A stretch of DNA of 64,000 nucleotides, taken from assembly GCA_001794055.1 (NCBI GenBank), contig MGJB01000006.1, positions 112,987 through 176,986 of the forward strand, given 5' to 3'. Numbering within the stretch: position 1 is the stretch's first letter; every line of letters starts with the position of its first letter. Source of the stretch: Candidatus Yanofskybacteria bacterium RIFCSPHIGHO2_01_FULL_41_26 (lineage in GTDB: Bacteria; Patescibacteria; Paceibacteria; 2-02-FULL-40-12; GWA2-44-9). The notes below the pieces were generated by a model. It saw only the letters and a list, made by a program, of their open reading frames with translations. It was not told the DNA's origin and ran no database searches. Below are positions 9,001 to 17,121 of this stretch, piece after piece. Made by a program: the position numbers and the translations under genes.

Positions 9001-9764
9001 CTTTTTGCTCCATCGTAGACATATACATTACCAAAGTCATCAGTGGTACCAGGGCCTAATCTCTTAAGAGTCACGGTGTTGACTGTACCCGAACCACTTA
9101 CTCTAACTCTTAACATCTCAACTCCGGTGGCATTGTTGGTAATAGTCTGGGCTGACGGATTTCCAGGCGCCAACATAACCGACAACGGTCCTGAAACTAC
9201 TGGAGCCGGGGCAGCAACTGAACCGCCTCTTGCATAAGCAGGAACTTGATTTACTGAAGAGTAATTAGAACCTACAGAATACAGAGCAAATTCAGCCGCA
9301 TTGATGACGAAAACCTTCTTGAAGAAATTCGGATCATCGGCAACCGCCTGTGCACCAGAGGTATTAACCCAGTGCAACACGGCTACATCTTCTCCGGTTG
9401 TTTCTATTCCATAAACTTTCTCATCTCCGTCAACTCGGAATAAACCGGAAGTTACAAATGCATCTCTGGCAGCAGCAGATACATTCTTAACACTGGCAAA
9501 TCCTCCGAGGTGTCCGTAAAGATTAAAGATTTGCGGATTCAAGAATAATCTCTTGTATCCCCAATCGTTGACGATATAGACATCCGGGTCATCAGAACCG
9601 GCTGCGCTAATCGTGTTGCCTTCTTTCAAACCATAGTCTGAAGGAGCAACTGCGAAAGCTGTAAGAGACAGCACTCCCGAAAGGGATAGTACCGTCGAAA
9701 CAGCTGTAAGGATCGCGGCGGTTTTTATCAAACCGACACGATTGCCTTTTAATAAATTCGACAT
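6012..9764 (-). CDS. Large secreted beta-rich protein, surface-layer candidate
   Basis: 1250 residues. The signal peptide ends near residue 38 (LTAFAVA). Residues 40-165 hold two copies of a surface-associated unit (VYIVNDWGYKRLFL, then KVFVINAAEFALYSVG), followed by a long Ser/Thr/Gly/Asp/Ala-rich beta-sandwich array without cysteine pairs or membrane anchors, apart from two isolated cysteines near residues 530-590. Size, signal peptide, low-complexity composition, higher GC than its neighbours, a leader of about 436 nt and a very strong terminator all fit an abundant S-layer-type protein. This is inference; no sequence-level S-layer signature is recognised. No Shine-Dalgarno is visible before the ATG. 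Confidence 0.78.
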   Translation of the reverse strand: MSNLLKGNRVGLIKTAAILTAVSTVLSLSGVLSLTAFAVAPSDYGLKEGNTISAAGSDDPDVYIVNDWGYKRLFLNPQIFNLYGHLGGFASVKNVSAAARDAFVTSGLFRVDGDEKVYGIETTGEDVAVLHWVNTSGAQAVADDPNFFKKVFVINAAEFALYSVGSNYSSVNQVPAYARGGSVAAPAPVVSGPLSVMLAPGNPSAQTITNNATGVEMLRVRVSGSGTVNTVTLKRLGPGTTDDFGNVYVYDGAKRLTSGKTFSSASGEASFLLNIAVDGSKDLSFVGDILTGGAGNVNYFQLLGVTAAGGSVVSGAPLSGNNFAISGASSGRLDVAKVGSLSDPTVGQKQAQLSEFKLTANTEAASVKRLTMLNDGTLKPADLTNVKLKTGAMEWAGSVTSTNYLVFDLGSGYTISKGGNATFKVYGDVGGKKDETVDLYFETAPDVWAVGDQYGQGMDTTNATAAQGIAALDTAAEATTLTLMGGALTLVYNGPNATTIGTQVADVTLLRFSMTAASNIEIKQTEFTICADSGNDGTYDNAATEGDWDDLNDVKVWNEDTNTVVMGPKDGTAFDHADDSGSCPDNATGAQEQFTDTLDLLAGVTYNFKVTGDVDTSLGSGTQLLDTDSVFKVILDDYSDDTAAVSKMKYAGTNTAVASADIVPRSDIAGSNITITSSALTLSLAGSPTDQTKIRGMKDVDAVGITFAAGQASALKVTTIKITGYAADSGATLDEGTDTTDTGISIANATAKVQLYEAGTGVLIAGSDKISSNLLGTSGTGTMTFSNLDWNIPAGTSKTMLVRVDLSNNTASGTAGDVYSFDIAATGDVTSLDSDSNTVNPGAAAVNGTTTPTQVLTVKNSGSMTLATAASSPVKGALYWGQVNAPVSKFRLTATDEAQYIEKLTIAASSSDEDTSAKNVKNVILTYKTKSGATMTKFQSFSNAASANFNWSTTDADRPYVPKDASLEIAVNADMKTKDEGATQTTGTTADTTLVAFSLDLVDRYDGSFTNGFRAVGEGSGTVLDGTSTNINDVSGAYNQTVYRVFPKIEQVALSSPYSLIGTPTVFKFSVTAMGLATANLRFDNEHNGSGSINFEVVASGDSHVNTTTSTTFSVLDEQGTVIDGPSALRGLGTPGAADTSQTISMGNGSSGVRPDWNASISFNFTGQDIEIAGGETRTFSIRLNNPTQHYANAGTTGRAADYFQVTLQDDLAGLINWVGNYDNTTNSLDTPSATGIIRSLPLYGPTFQR

Positions 9765-10341
9765 TTTAATTTTTTAATAACTGAACTGGTGCCGTCGCTC
9801 TGACATATCTATATTTTTAAATTTCGATATGTCGAGTCAACCAACGCCAGAACAGGTTTTTAATAACACTAATTAACTGAACTGACCGACCACAATATTT
9901 CTAAAGTCCACCTATTTCGACCTGGCAAATTTTAGAAGTGGTTTACAACTTTAAAACTTAATTTCATTTCTAATCTAAGCATCAATTTTTTCTTGCTGTC
10001 CTGATTGTCAATGTCCTTTCATTGGACTGCCTGCCTCTATAGATATTTCGATATGTCTATCTACGATGTCAATATTTCGAAATATCACTAAAGGCAGAAA
10101 GTCCGATATCTACTCAAAAAACGACCTGAAATTAGATCGATTACGAATCTTTTAATTCTTTAATTCTTCATATTTAATGCCGTTTAACGGCCAGTATTGT
10201 CCGCCAATACTACACAAAATACATTTGACAGTCAATGGTGACAAACCATGACTTCATAATAAGTATAAAGGTTATAATAAGGCCTGCAAGGGGTCAAGTG
10301 TGGATAAATCAGGCCATATTTTGGCGTAAAATCAAGGTTTA
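9765..10341 (-). other. Long leader region of the surface-layer candidate, repeat-rich
   Basis: 577 bp without a gene. It contains the upstream promoter (10207-10235), a leader of about 436 nt and repeated ATTTCGATATGTC-like units: an inverted pair GACATAT/ATATGTC at about 9810-9835, and another group at about 10042-10090. A CAGTTCAGTTA block occurs twice (about 9779-9790 and 9873-9884). Related ATATCGAAATGTCG units lie between pilT and pilB (about 44975-45004). No open reading frame is convincing. Confidence 0.6.
10207..10235 (-). promoter_or_regulatory. Promoter for the surface-layer candidate
   Basis: On the minus strand TTGACT and TAGTAT are separated by 17 bp. Transcription would start near 10200, leaving a 436-nt untranslated leader before the ATG at 9764. 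Confidence 0.55.
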
Positions 10342-13300
10342 TTATTTGATACTCATTACCTTGCTGCCATACCCCCAAATAACCCTATTTTCACTTAAAA
10401 CCGGGGATATAACCGAGCTTACTCCCGTTGAAATGTGCCATCTCTCATTGCCGTCCTTATCAACGCCATAAACATCTCCCGACTGGGTAGAGAAATAGGC
10501 ACCGCCGTCTTTGTCTACTGCTATCTGTTGGTTTATTTTACCTTCGGCCTGGAATGACCAACTAACCGTAAGGTCAGATTTATTAAGCGAGAAAAGTTTT
10601 GAACCGGAAGCAGGATTTGACCAGCTGTAATCTAAACCGACAAGAAGATTGGTCGGGGTAATTGAAACCATTGTTGCCCCCGAACCATTGCTGGCCGGTT
10701 CAATAACAGTCGTATTCAAAACAGAACCGTCAGGTGGAATGACGAACATTCTAAACCCGAAAGAAGAACCCCCATCATAACCGATAGCCGAATAAGTCTT
10801 GCCTGTTGATTTGTCATGTGACGGATTCGACTGCATACTGCCATTGGCGCCGGTATAAGCCAAATCCCAAATTTTTGAGCCATCAGACAAATATTTTGTA
10901 AAAAATTGATTACCGCTTATCCGTCTTGCCACAACACTATCGCCATTTTCAAGAACAATCGGAACAAAACCACTCAGGCCAGGATTACTGGCTTGGGTCT
11001 TTGTTGAGCCGCCTGTATTTAACACGACAAGCTTGTCGTTGCCGCTTGAATAGGTAAAATATGGTTCACCTTTTTCGGATACAGTAAAAGCTTTGATCGT
11101 ACTTGCATCATCATAATCCCATTTCTTGGTTCCGTCGGAATTAAGAGCCGTAAAAGCCAAAACTCCGCCAGCTCCGATACGGCCAAAATACACCACACCA
11201 TCAGATAAGATTGCCGGGGTGCCAATACTGACATTGGTGGCGTATTCCCATTTTTGTACGCCATTTTTATCAAGTTTTATTAATTTTCCGGAACCGTTGG
11301 CCGAGCCGAAATAAATACCTCCGTCAGCTGAAACAACCGGCTGACCTACAGTATTTCCGGCTCCGGCATCAAATTCCCAGCTTATTGTTGCCCCAACACC
11401 CGGCCCCGCCAAACTAGCCGCAAAAGACGTGTGATATTGGTCTTTACCGAGCATAGACCAAGCCCCGTCGTCTATCGCGGATGGGAAACTCACCTCGGCT
11501 ATATTAGAAATATCTGAACACTTATCCACAGTTTCCCCATTACCGACTTCGCAAGTCGGTATGTTGATAACTTTTGTTTTCAGGGCAAAATAAAGTGTCT
11601 GGCCATAGTCATGGGCAATATCGGGAGTTACGATTTGCGATTCTCCCTCATTTCCGACGCTAGGCAAACTAGAGCTGGCTACTTTTATTGCTAAATCCCA
11701 ACTGGCGGAAGAAGGGAAACCGGTGAGCGAATATCGCAAATCGTAACTCAAACTGGCCGGACTGTAACCGCCTGGGTCGGGCGCCGACCATGAAATGGTA
11801 AGCGGTGAGTTGATGGTGGCCAATAAGTTGGTAACGGCTGATGGAGCTTGAGTTATAACATCAGCGCTATTCTGGGATTTAGGAGTTGATGTGGCGGTAA
11901 TCCATCCGCCATCCATCCGTTGGGCAGTTTTTTTAGTGTCATTGTTGCCAATAATTTCGTCATTGCCGTTTATTTTCCACGCATTTGAACCATCAACTTG
12001 GTCAATTACAGTTCCGGAAATGTCTTTCAAAACTAAATTTTCTCCCGTATTGCCTAAAGCGCCGGTGTATATTTGGTCGGCATCAATATCAGGCAACGTT
12101 TGATCATCGGTCCTTTCTAAGACATAAAAGCCAAACGGACTTATATTGCCAATCAGTGTTATGTCTGGCGTACCGTCTTTTGACTTAAGATTCCAATTGT
12201 TAAGATTTATGGTTTTGTTGGTGATGTTACGAAGTTCTATCCACTCATCGTTCGATAATGACGCTGAGGTTCCCATCCAAGCAATTTCGTTTAGGACAAT
12301 GTCACCAAGATTGGCAGTGTCACCATCGGGTTCTGGTGACGGGATGGGTGACGGTGACGGCGATTGTGACGGAGTGGGAGTAGGAGTTGCTTGCGGTGAG
12401 CTTGTCGAATCCGGTGTCGAAGATGACCCGCCTCCTCCGCCGCCATATGAAACAATAACCTGAACCGCTGTGCTGTTTTTGGCTTTAGGCGTTCCGTTTA
12501 TCAACCCGCCGGTTGCATCTTTATTTGTTGATGTCCCGGAAAAACTTTTCCAATTTGAGGCGCTATTACCGGCTTTCATCGAATCTATTCTCTCCATTGA
12601 ATTCTTTGATGTTGAGTCACCGAAATACCATGCTTCACCCGTGCCACCAACCACATCTACCACAATGCCAATGCTATCAAACAGTCTGATCATTTCGCCT
12701 GCATTGTTAAGGCCTCCTTGGCCAAAACCTGCAGCCAAATCAGCTGTTATATCGCTTACGGTATTATCATCTGTCCTCTCAATTAAAAAATAGGAATTCG
12801 CTTGAATAATTGTCCCTTCCGAGAAAATAATATCAGGGGAATCATCGCTTGAAACCAACCGCCAACTGGATATGTCTATTGGGTTGTTTTCGGTGTTATA
12901 AAGCTCAATCCATTCATCTGTTGCAGAGGCATCCGTCCCCGCCCAGGCAATCTCGTTTATGACCACTGTGCCGAATTTCTTTGCTGTGGATAATTTTGGG
13001 ATAGGAGATGGGGTTGGGGTAGTTGACAGCTTCGGTGTCGGTGCTGGTGTTTTTGATGGTGACAGAATAGGTGACACAAGAGGTGACACTATTGTGACAC
13101 TGGTGACAGGTGTCTTTGTCACCAGTGGTGACGGTGACACTACTTGATTTGTCACCTTCGGTGTTGGTGTCACCATGTTGTCACCATCATTTGAGTTATC
13201 CACAATGTCATTATCGGTGCTAATTCCTATTAACCCCAGCAATCTTGCAAACCAGTTTTTCTCTAGCGGTTTATTGGCATATTCTTGTTTTGCTTTCTCC

Positions 13301-14232
13301 GCTTCTGTTAAAAACAAGTTCAACGCCCCAGAGCCGTTAAGAACTACCTCTCTTGATAATCGGTCCCAATAGCCATCGAGGATATCCTCACTCGATATTG
13401 TTAGTTCACCAGTTTTAATGATATTTTTAACTAATACATAATTACCACTCTTGTCTTTTTTATACCCTACTAAATCCTCCTCTCCTTTTTGATTTTTCTT
13501 ATAAATCCAAAAATCTATTGTTGGGTTTGCATAGTTACTATCATTAATCGTATCTTTACTAAAAAAATTCCCATTTGAATACTTGGCTATTTTATCAAAA
13601 TATTCGCCCAGATTAGCAAGAATCACGGGCTTCAATCCTTCTTTTTTAAATTTAGAAGCAACATTAAAGTTATCAGGACTCCATTTCGCCATTTCATGTT
13701 CATACGGACTGCCGAATGTTCCTACCGGCGGATGGGGATCATTTCGAGTGTGGTCGGGAACTCCCATATCTTCCAATAAGTGCAGAAGGTGACCAAATGC
13801 AAGCATGGCTCTTTGTCTGTCTCCTTGAGCATAATCATTCATTGCTCGTTCATAAGAAAAGTCATCTGGACTTTTAATTACCCCCGCTGATTGAGCAATA
13901 CTATTGTTGGACATGGCAAGATTTGATTGAGCGCCAGAACTCATCGCCCACTGTTTGGATGTAGGGAATCCGGCCATACCAATATTGTGAACTGGGTCAT
14001 AGAAATGATTCATCGGCCTCATACCTTGGTCTTCATCCATGGAACCCTGAATTATCCAAGTTTTATCTTGATTATTTAACTTTTGAGAAAAGTTAAGATT
14101 ATAAAAATCAACAATCTCGTCGGTTAACGCCGGGTGAGTATGCGGCTGGTCGTAAGCCGATGCTTTGGTAATGAAAAAGGCGCCAATAAGCGCCCCTCCT
14201 ACTATTAAGTTTTTGATTCGTTTATGCCTCAT
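10342..14232 (-). CDS. Giant secreted zinc-phospholipase-C-like / lamin-tail / beta-propeller protein
   Basis: 1296 residues from the ATG that overlaps the upstream stop as ATGA. A signal peptide (1-26) is followed by an N-terminal region (27-340) with H31, H33, H148, H151, D155, D160, H161 and H179, E180. This matches the all-helical zinc-dependent phospholipase C / S1-P1 nuclease ligand pattern (FGHLLHLLEDMGVPDH). Ser/Pro/Thr linkers separate two lamin-tail domains (about 420-560 and 640-760; VINEIAW-x-GT and EWIEL motifs), then a fibronectin-III-like unit and a PQQ-type beta-propeller (about 900-1296; repeated KWEYA, KKWDYD, WSFQAE). It probably acts outside the cell on lipid or nucleic acid. 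A degenerate REP core is translated inside it (11542-11560). Confidence 0.82.
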   Translation of the reverse strand: MRHKRIKNLIVGGALIGAFFITKASAYDQPHTHPALTDEIVDFYNLNFSQKLNNQDKTWIIQGSMDEDQGMRPMNHFYDPVHNIGMAGFPTSKQWAMSSGAQSNLAMSNNSIAQSAGVIKSPDDFSYERAMNDYAQGDRQRAMLAFGHLLHLLEDMGVPDHTRNDPHPPVGTFGSPYEHEMAKWSPDNFNVASKFKKEGLKPVILANLGEYFDKIAKYSNGNFFSKDTINDSNYANPTIDFWIYKKNQKGEEDLVGYKKDKSGNYVLVKNIIKTGELTISSEDILDGYWDRLSREVVLNGSGALNLFLTEAEKAKQEYANKPLEKNWFARLLGLIGISTDNDIVDNSNDGDNMVTPTPKVTNQVVSPSPLVTKTPVTSVTIVSPLVSPILSPSKTPAPTPKLSTTPTPSPIPKLSTAKKFGTVVINEIAWAGTDASATDEWIELYNTENNPIDISSWRLVSSDDSPDIIFSEGTIIQANSYFLIERTDDNTVSDITADLAAGFGQGGLNNAGEMIRLFDSIGIVVDVVGGTGEAWYFGDSTSKNSMERIDSMKAGNSASNWKSFSGTSTNKDATGGLINGTPKAKNSTAVQVIVSYGGGGGGSSSTPDSTSSPQATPTPTPSQSPSPSPIPSPEPDGDTANLGDIVLNEIAWMGTSASLSNDEWIELRNITNKTINLNNWNLKSKDGTPDITLIGNISPFGFYVLERTDDQTLPDIDADQIYTGALGNTGENLVLKDISGTVIDQVDGSNAWKINGNDEIIGNNDTKKTAQRMDGGWITATSTPKSQNSADVITQAPSAVTNLLATINSPLTISWSAPDPGGYSPASLSYDLRYSLTGFPSSASWDLAIKVASSSLPSVGNEGESQIVTPDIAHDYGQTLYFALKTKVINIPTCEVGNGETVDKCSDISNIAEVSFPSAIDDGAWSMLGKDQYHTSFAASLAGPGVGATISWEFDAGAGNTVGQPVVSADGGIYFGSANGSGKLIKLDKNGVQKWEYATNVSIGTPAILSDGVVYFGRIGAGGVLAFTALNSDGTKKWDYDDASTIKAFTVSEKGEPYFTYSSGNDKLVVLNTGGSTKTQASNPGLSGFVPIVLENGDSVVARRISGNQFFTKYLSDGSKIWDLAYTGANGSMQSNPSHDKSTGKTYSAIGYDGGSSFGFRMFVIPPDGSVLNTTVIEPASNGSGATMVSITPTNLLVGLDYSWSNPASGSKLFSLNKSDLTVSWSFQAEGKINQQIAVDKDGGAYFSTQSGDVYGVDKDGNERWHISTGVSSVISPVLSENRVIWGYGSKVMSIK
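11542..11560. repeat. Degenerate REP core inside a CDS
   Basis: A 19-nt perfect palindrome core ACCGACTTCGCAAGTCGGT, identical to the centre of the full REP copies. Its outer arms are eroded, but a DnaA-box 9-mer TTATCCACA remains nearby at 11522-11530. Confidence 0.8.
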
Positions 14233-14795
14233 AACTGGCTGATTTTCCATATCCATATATTAGTCATCGTATTCTTAGAAAAAATAGTTTCTGCATTAAA
14301 TCTACCTGCTGGAAGTGTGATTTTTTGGGTTTTTCCACCCGAAACAGGAAGTTCCGTTGTTGAAGGAGTTTCTCTTGTGTATGAATATGTATATCTCACT
14401 TCCTCATCGTTACGATTTTGAGGAGTCCAAAATTTTCTGTTTTGTTCTAGTTCACCAATGAGATTTACCAATAAATTTTGAGATTGATATTCTTGAAATG
14501 TTTTTAGCCAGTTATCTTGTTTGCCCACCACAAAATACTTACTCGCCAAAGTCGTATCTCCCTTGCGCAAGGCGTCCAAGAACATATCATAAGTTTCCTC
14601 TGGGGTTTTACCGCCATATTTGTCTTCACGGTAGGGTTTTTCCCATTGGGCCTGGAGTCGTTTGGCTTCCCAATTTGCCCGAAGATTATTGACATACGGC
14701 ATGCCATTAAGGACAAACCACAAGACACCACCAGCCAGCAAAACCAAAAAGAGCACCCCGTACCAGCTCTTTAAGTTAATCCACAATTTATTCAT
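14229..14795 (-). CDS. Membrane-anchored protein of unknown function
   Basis: 188 residues. One N-terminal helix (about 14-30, VLFLVLLAGGVLWFVL) is followed by a soluble region (PEETYDMFLDALRKGDTTLASKYFVV) that looks like the small helical, NTF2-like domains common in anchored bacterial proteins, but no family can be named. It overlaps the giant PLC-like gene by 4 nt (ATGA), so the two are almost certainly co-translated and may work together outside the membrane. It is the first gene after a long non-coding stretch and may have its own promoter at 14934-14962. Confidence 0.75.
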   Translation of the reverse strand: MNKLWINLKSWYGVLFLVLLAGGVLWFVLNGMPYVNNLRANWEAKRLQAQWEKPYREDKYGGKTPEETYDMFLDALRKGDTTLASKYFVVGKQDNWLKTFQEYQSQNLLVNLIGELEQNRKFWTPQNRNDEEVRYTYSYTRETPSTTELPVSGGKTQKITLPAGRFNAETIFSKNTMTNIWIWKISQL

Positions 14796-14933
14796 TAGTA
14801 AATCCTTTTGAACTGCCGCGAAATTAGAAGGTCCGCTAAATTAAGGAGGGATTTATAATCTATCGCACCCAATTCGCGCAGCAGATCAAAAAAATCTACT
14901 CTTCAAAAAATTTACTCTTTTTTCTTACACTTT

Positions 14934-14962
14934 TATTTATCAAAACAACTTCTCACTGTCAA
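14934..14962 (-). promoter_or_regulatory. Possible promoter for the anchored-protein/PLC-like operon
   Basis: Minus strand: perfect TTGACA, 17-bp spacer, weak -10 TAAATA. It would give a leader of about 130 nt to the ATG at 14795. Confidence 0.4.
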
Positions 14963-14979
14963 CCCAACCAATCCACCAC

Positions 14980-15018
14980 CCTGTGGATAACCGACTTGCG
15001 AAGTCGGTTATCCACAGG
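14980..15018. repeat. REP hairpin, left flank of the transposase
   Basis: 39-nt perfect palindrome with the same 18-nt arms as at 3711-3749 but a GCG loop, so its orientation is opposite to the right-flank copy. It carries two converging TTATCCACA 9-mers. Confidence 0.92.
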
Positions 15019-15042
15019 TACACTTTGGCAATCCAACAAACT

Positions 15043-15717
15043 ATGGCAACTGAACAAAATTTTTACCACACGCTAAATAGGGGTGTCGAAAAACGTAATA
15101 TATTCCTAGATAAGCAGGACCATTTTCGTTTTATTCACAATTTATATGAACTCAATAATGAAGATAGGGTTGATACCACCTTTCATTCTTTTAAAGAAGA
15201 TCCGAATCTTACCGACTTCGCAAATCGGAAACAAAGAAAAATATTGGTAGACATTCTTGCGTTTTGTTTAATGCCAAATCATTATCACCTGCTTCTTTCA
15301 CCAAAAATAGAGGGTGGGGTTCCTAAGTTTATGAATAAGATAAACATTGGCTACGCAAAATATTTTAATAAAAAATATAAGAGAGTTGGAGCGTTGTTTC
15401 AAGGAAGATATAAAAAAATATTAATAGCAGATAATACTCACTTTCTCCACCTTCCTTTTTATATCCATTTCAATCCGCTTGATTTAAAATATCCTGAATG
15501 GAGAGAAAATAGAATATTAAATGCTGAAAAAGCTTTAGGGTTTTTAAAATCCTATCGTTGGAGCAGCCATTTAGACTATTTGGGTGTTAAAAATTTTCCG
15601 TCGATTATAAATAATGGCTTACTTACAGAAATTTTTGACGGAAGTAAGGGTTACGAAAAACTGATTAATAATTACCTAAAAGATATTCAAATAGATCCAG
15701 AGGTTGCGTTAGAATAA
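15043..15717 (+). CDS. REP-associated tyrosine transposase (RAYT, Y1/IS200-like)
   Basis: 224 residues from ATG 15043. An upstream in-frame GTG at 14983 lies inside the REP and is an unlikely start. Motifs of the Y1 HUH single-strand transposases are present: MPNHYHLLLSP (HUH-type histidines) and an N-terminal HTLNRGVEKRNIF strand. The GALFQGRYKKILI and HFLHLPFYIHFNP segments are typical of RAYT proteins, in which the catalytic tyrosine lies in the latter region. RAYTs bind and process REP hairpins as single-stranded DNA. This copy sits between inverted REP copies and has a degenerate REP core in its own coding sequence (15211-15228). It appears intact. Confidence 0.9.
   Translation: MATEQNFYHTLNRGVEKRNIFLDKQDHFRFIHNLYELNNEDRVDTTFHSFKEDPNLTDFANRKQRKILVDILAFCLMPNHYHLLLSPKIEGGVPKFMNKINIGYAKYFNKKYKRVGALFQGRYKKILIADNTHFLHLPFYIHFNPLDLKYPEWRENRILNAEKALGFLKSYRWSSHLDYLGVKNFPSIINNGLLTEIFDGSKGYEKLINNYLKDIQIDPEVALE
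15211..15228. repeat. Degenerate REP core inside the transposase gene
   Basis: ACCGACTTCGCAAATCGG, one mismatch from the REP centre, read in frame as TDFANR. Confidence 0.65.
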
Positions 15718-15728
15718 AGAATGGTAAC

Positions 15729-15767
15729 CCTGTGGATAACCGACTTCGCAAGTCGGTTATCCACAGG
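15729..15767. repeat. REP hairpin, right flank of the transposase
   Basis: 39-nt perfect palindrome with a CGC loop, inverted relative to the left-flank copy. It ends 4 nt before the stop codon of the nucleotidyltransferase gene and contains two DnaA-box 9-mers. Confidence 0.92.
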
Positions 15768-15771
15768 TGGT

Positions 15772-16491
15772 TTATTTTTGTTTGCGGACAAGAATATTGG
15801 CGAGGTGAAGTGAATCAAAAGTTCCAGCATCAACCCAATATTTTTTGGCCTTGACATAATCCATTGCGCCTTCCCTGATATAAAAATTATTCACATCAGT
15901 TATCTCGTATTCTCCTCGGTTGGATAGTTTAAGGTTTTTGATAACATCAAACACCCTATTGTCGTAAAGATAAAATCCCGTTACAGCCCAGTTGGTCGCA
16001 GGTTTTTTGGGTTTTTCGACAATATTTTTAATCGTTCCGTCTTTACGAAAAGAGGCCACGCCAAATCTTTGCGGATCAGAAACTTTTTTTAAAACTATCA
16101 GGCCTCCCCTTTCTTTTTTAGAAAATTTCTTTACAGCGACGGAAAGATTGTCTCCGAAAATATTATCGCCTAAAACAAGGGCGACCGAATTGTTTTCGGC
16201 GAAAGACCTGGCTAAACCTAAACCATGAGCGATTCCCAATGGATCAACCTGAATTGTATAATATAAGTTGACACCCAGTTCACTGCCGGAACCAAGAAGT
16301 TTCACATATTGGTCTGTATGTTCCTGCCCGCAAACTATCAATATATCCTTAATGCCGGCATTTTTAAGGGTAAGAATGGGATAGTGGATTATCGTTTTAT
16401 TTCCCACAGGCAAAAAGTGCTTTCCGACAACTTTTGTAACCGGCCAAAGGCGCGTGCCTTTACCGCCCGCCAAAATAACACCTTTGATCAT
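15772..16491 (-). CDS. Sugar-phosphate nucleotidyltransferase (RmlA-like, short form)
   Basis: 239 residues from MIKG (an ATG two codons upstream is also possible). The N-terminal GGKGTRLWPVT signature, K in the GKHFLPV segment, the LGDNIF metal-binding Asp and the EKPKKP motif place it with glucose-1-phosphate thymidylyl/uridylyltransferases that make NDP-sugars. It is about 50 residues shorter than typical RmlA and lacks the C-terminal allosteric region, as in other short bacterial homologues. NDP-sugar products would feed the glycosyltransferases of the window. It ends 4 nt after a REP hairpin. Confidence 0.88.
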   Translation of the reverse strand: MIKGVILAGGKGTRLWPVTKVVGKHFLPVGNKTIIHYPILTLKNAGIKDILIVCGQEHTDQYVKLLGSGSELGVNLYYTIQVDPLGIAHGLGLARSFAENNSVALVLGDNIFGDNLSVAVKKFSKKERGGLIVLKKVSDPQRFGVASFRKDGTIKNIVEKPKKPATNWAVTGFYLYDNRVFDVIKNLKLSNRGEYEITDVNNFYIREGAMDYVKAKKYWVDAGTFDSLHLANILVRKQK

Positions 16492-16506
16492 GTACATTAA
16501 TTACCA

Positions 16507-17103
16507 CTAAACGATCGAATAGTAAACGGCGTTGTCCTTGGCCCATTTACGGATCAAGCCTTCGGCAGCTAATTCTTTTAAGTTCCTTTTTACAGTCCTC
16601 TCGGATAATATATTGAATTCTTCAATAATTTCTTTGGTGCGAGAATTGGGAGATCGTTTGATAAAATTAAAGATCCTATCTTTGTTTGAACTCTCCTTTA
16701 AATTTTTAAAGTGAGAATTTTTAGGAACAGAAGCAGGTGGCTTATTCTCTTTCAGTTTCGGGGTTAATTGGATTAGCTGACCAGACGACTTGATCAGATC
16801 GAGTTTGAAACTTAGAAGATTTTTGCGGGTGTAAAGAAGGGGAGTGATTAATGTGGATTTAGAATGTTCCAGATAATCTAGAAGTTCTAATAAATCATCA
16901 GTTGCATTTCTGAATTCAAGAAAATTAATATTATGCGACACTACATCCTCTCCTCCTAAAGTAAGCAATTTAATGTAGCCGGCAACAAATTCGGATATTT
17001 TATCGTATAATTTCTGAGCTAGAAACTTGTCTTTCAATCCAGAAAAAAGTTTCACCAAAAATATTATAGAATTTATGAAATTTTTTAAACCATCTTCTTC
17101 CAT
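16507..17103 (-). CDS. Helical protein with C-terminal winged-helix domain
   Basis: 198 residues. Residues 1-110 form an amphipathic helical bundle similar in look to four-helix-bundle 23S-rRNA-IVP-type proteins. After a linker, residues 135-198 read as a DeoR/MarR-like winged helix (RIFNFIKRSPNSRTKEIIEE followed by a recognition helix with SERTVKRNL). It therefore probably binds DNA as a regulator, perhaps of the neighbouring sugar genes, which are on the same strand and close by. Ligand and targets are unknown. Confidence 0.7.
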   Translation of the reverse strand: MEEDGLKNFINSIIFLVKLFSGLKDKFLAQKLYDKISEFVAGYIKLLTLGGEDVVSHNINFLEFRNATDDLLELLDYLEHSKSTLITPLLYTRKNLLSFKLDLIKSSGQLIQLTPKLKENKPPASVPKNSHFKNLKESSNKDRIFNFIKRSPNSRTKEIIEEFNILSERTVKRNLKELAAEGLIRKWAKDNAVYYSIV

Positions 17104-17121
17104 GGCTCGGATACTAACACA

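Noticed and set aside
12340..13200. Tandem GGTGAC-type repeats that look like a CRISPR or minisatellite
   Set aside because: Spacing is irregular and they encode Ser/Pro/Thr/Val linkers of the PLC-like protein. No CRISPR array or cas gene exists in the window.
10299..13204. A replication origin, suggested by clustered DnaA boxes
   Set aside because: No dnaA, dnaN, AT-rich unwinding element or skew evidence can be shown here, and boxes lie inside coding sequence.
14983..15042. GTG start of the transposase at 14983
   Set aside because: It lies inside the REP hairpin. The ATG at 15043 gives the normal Y1 start.
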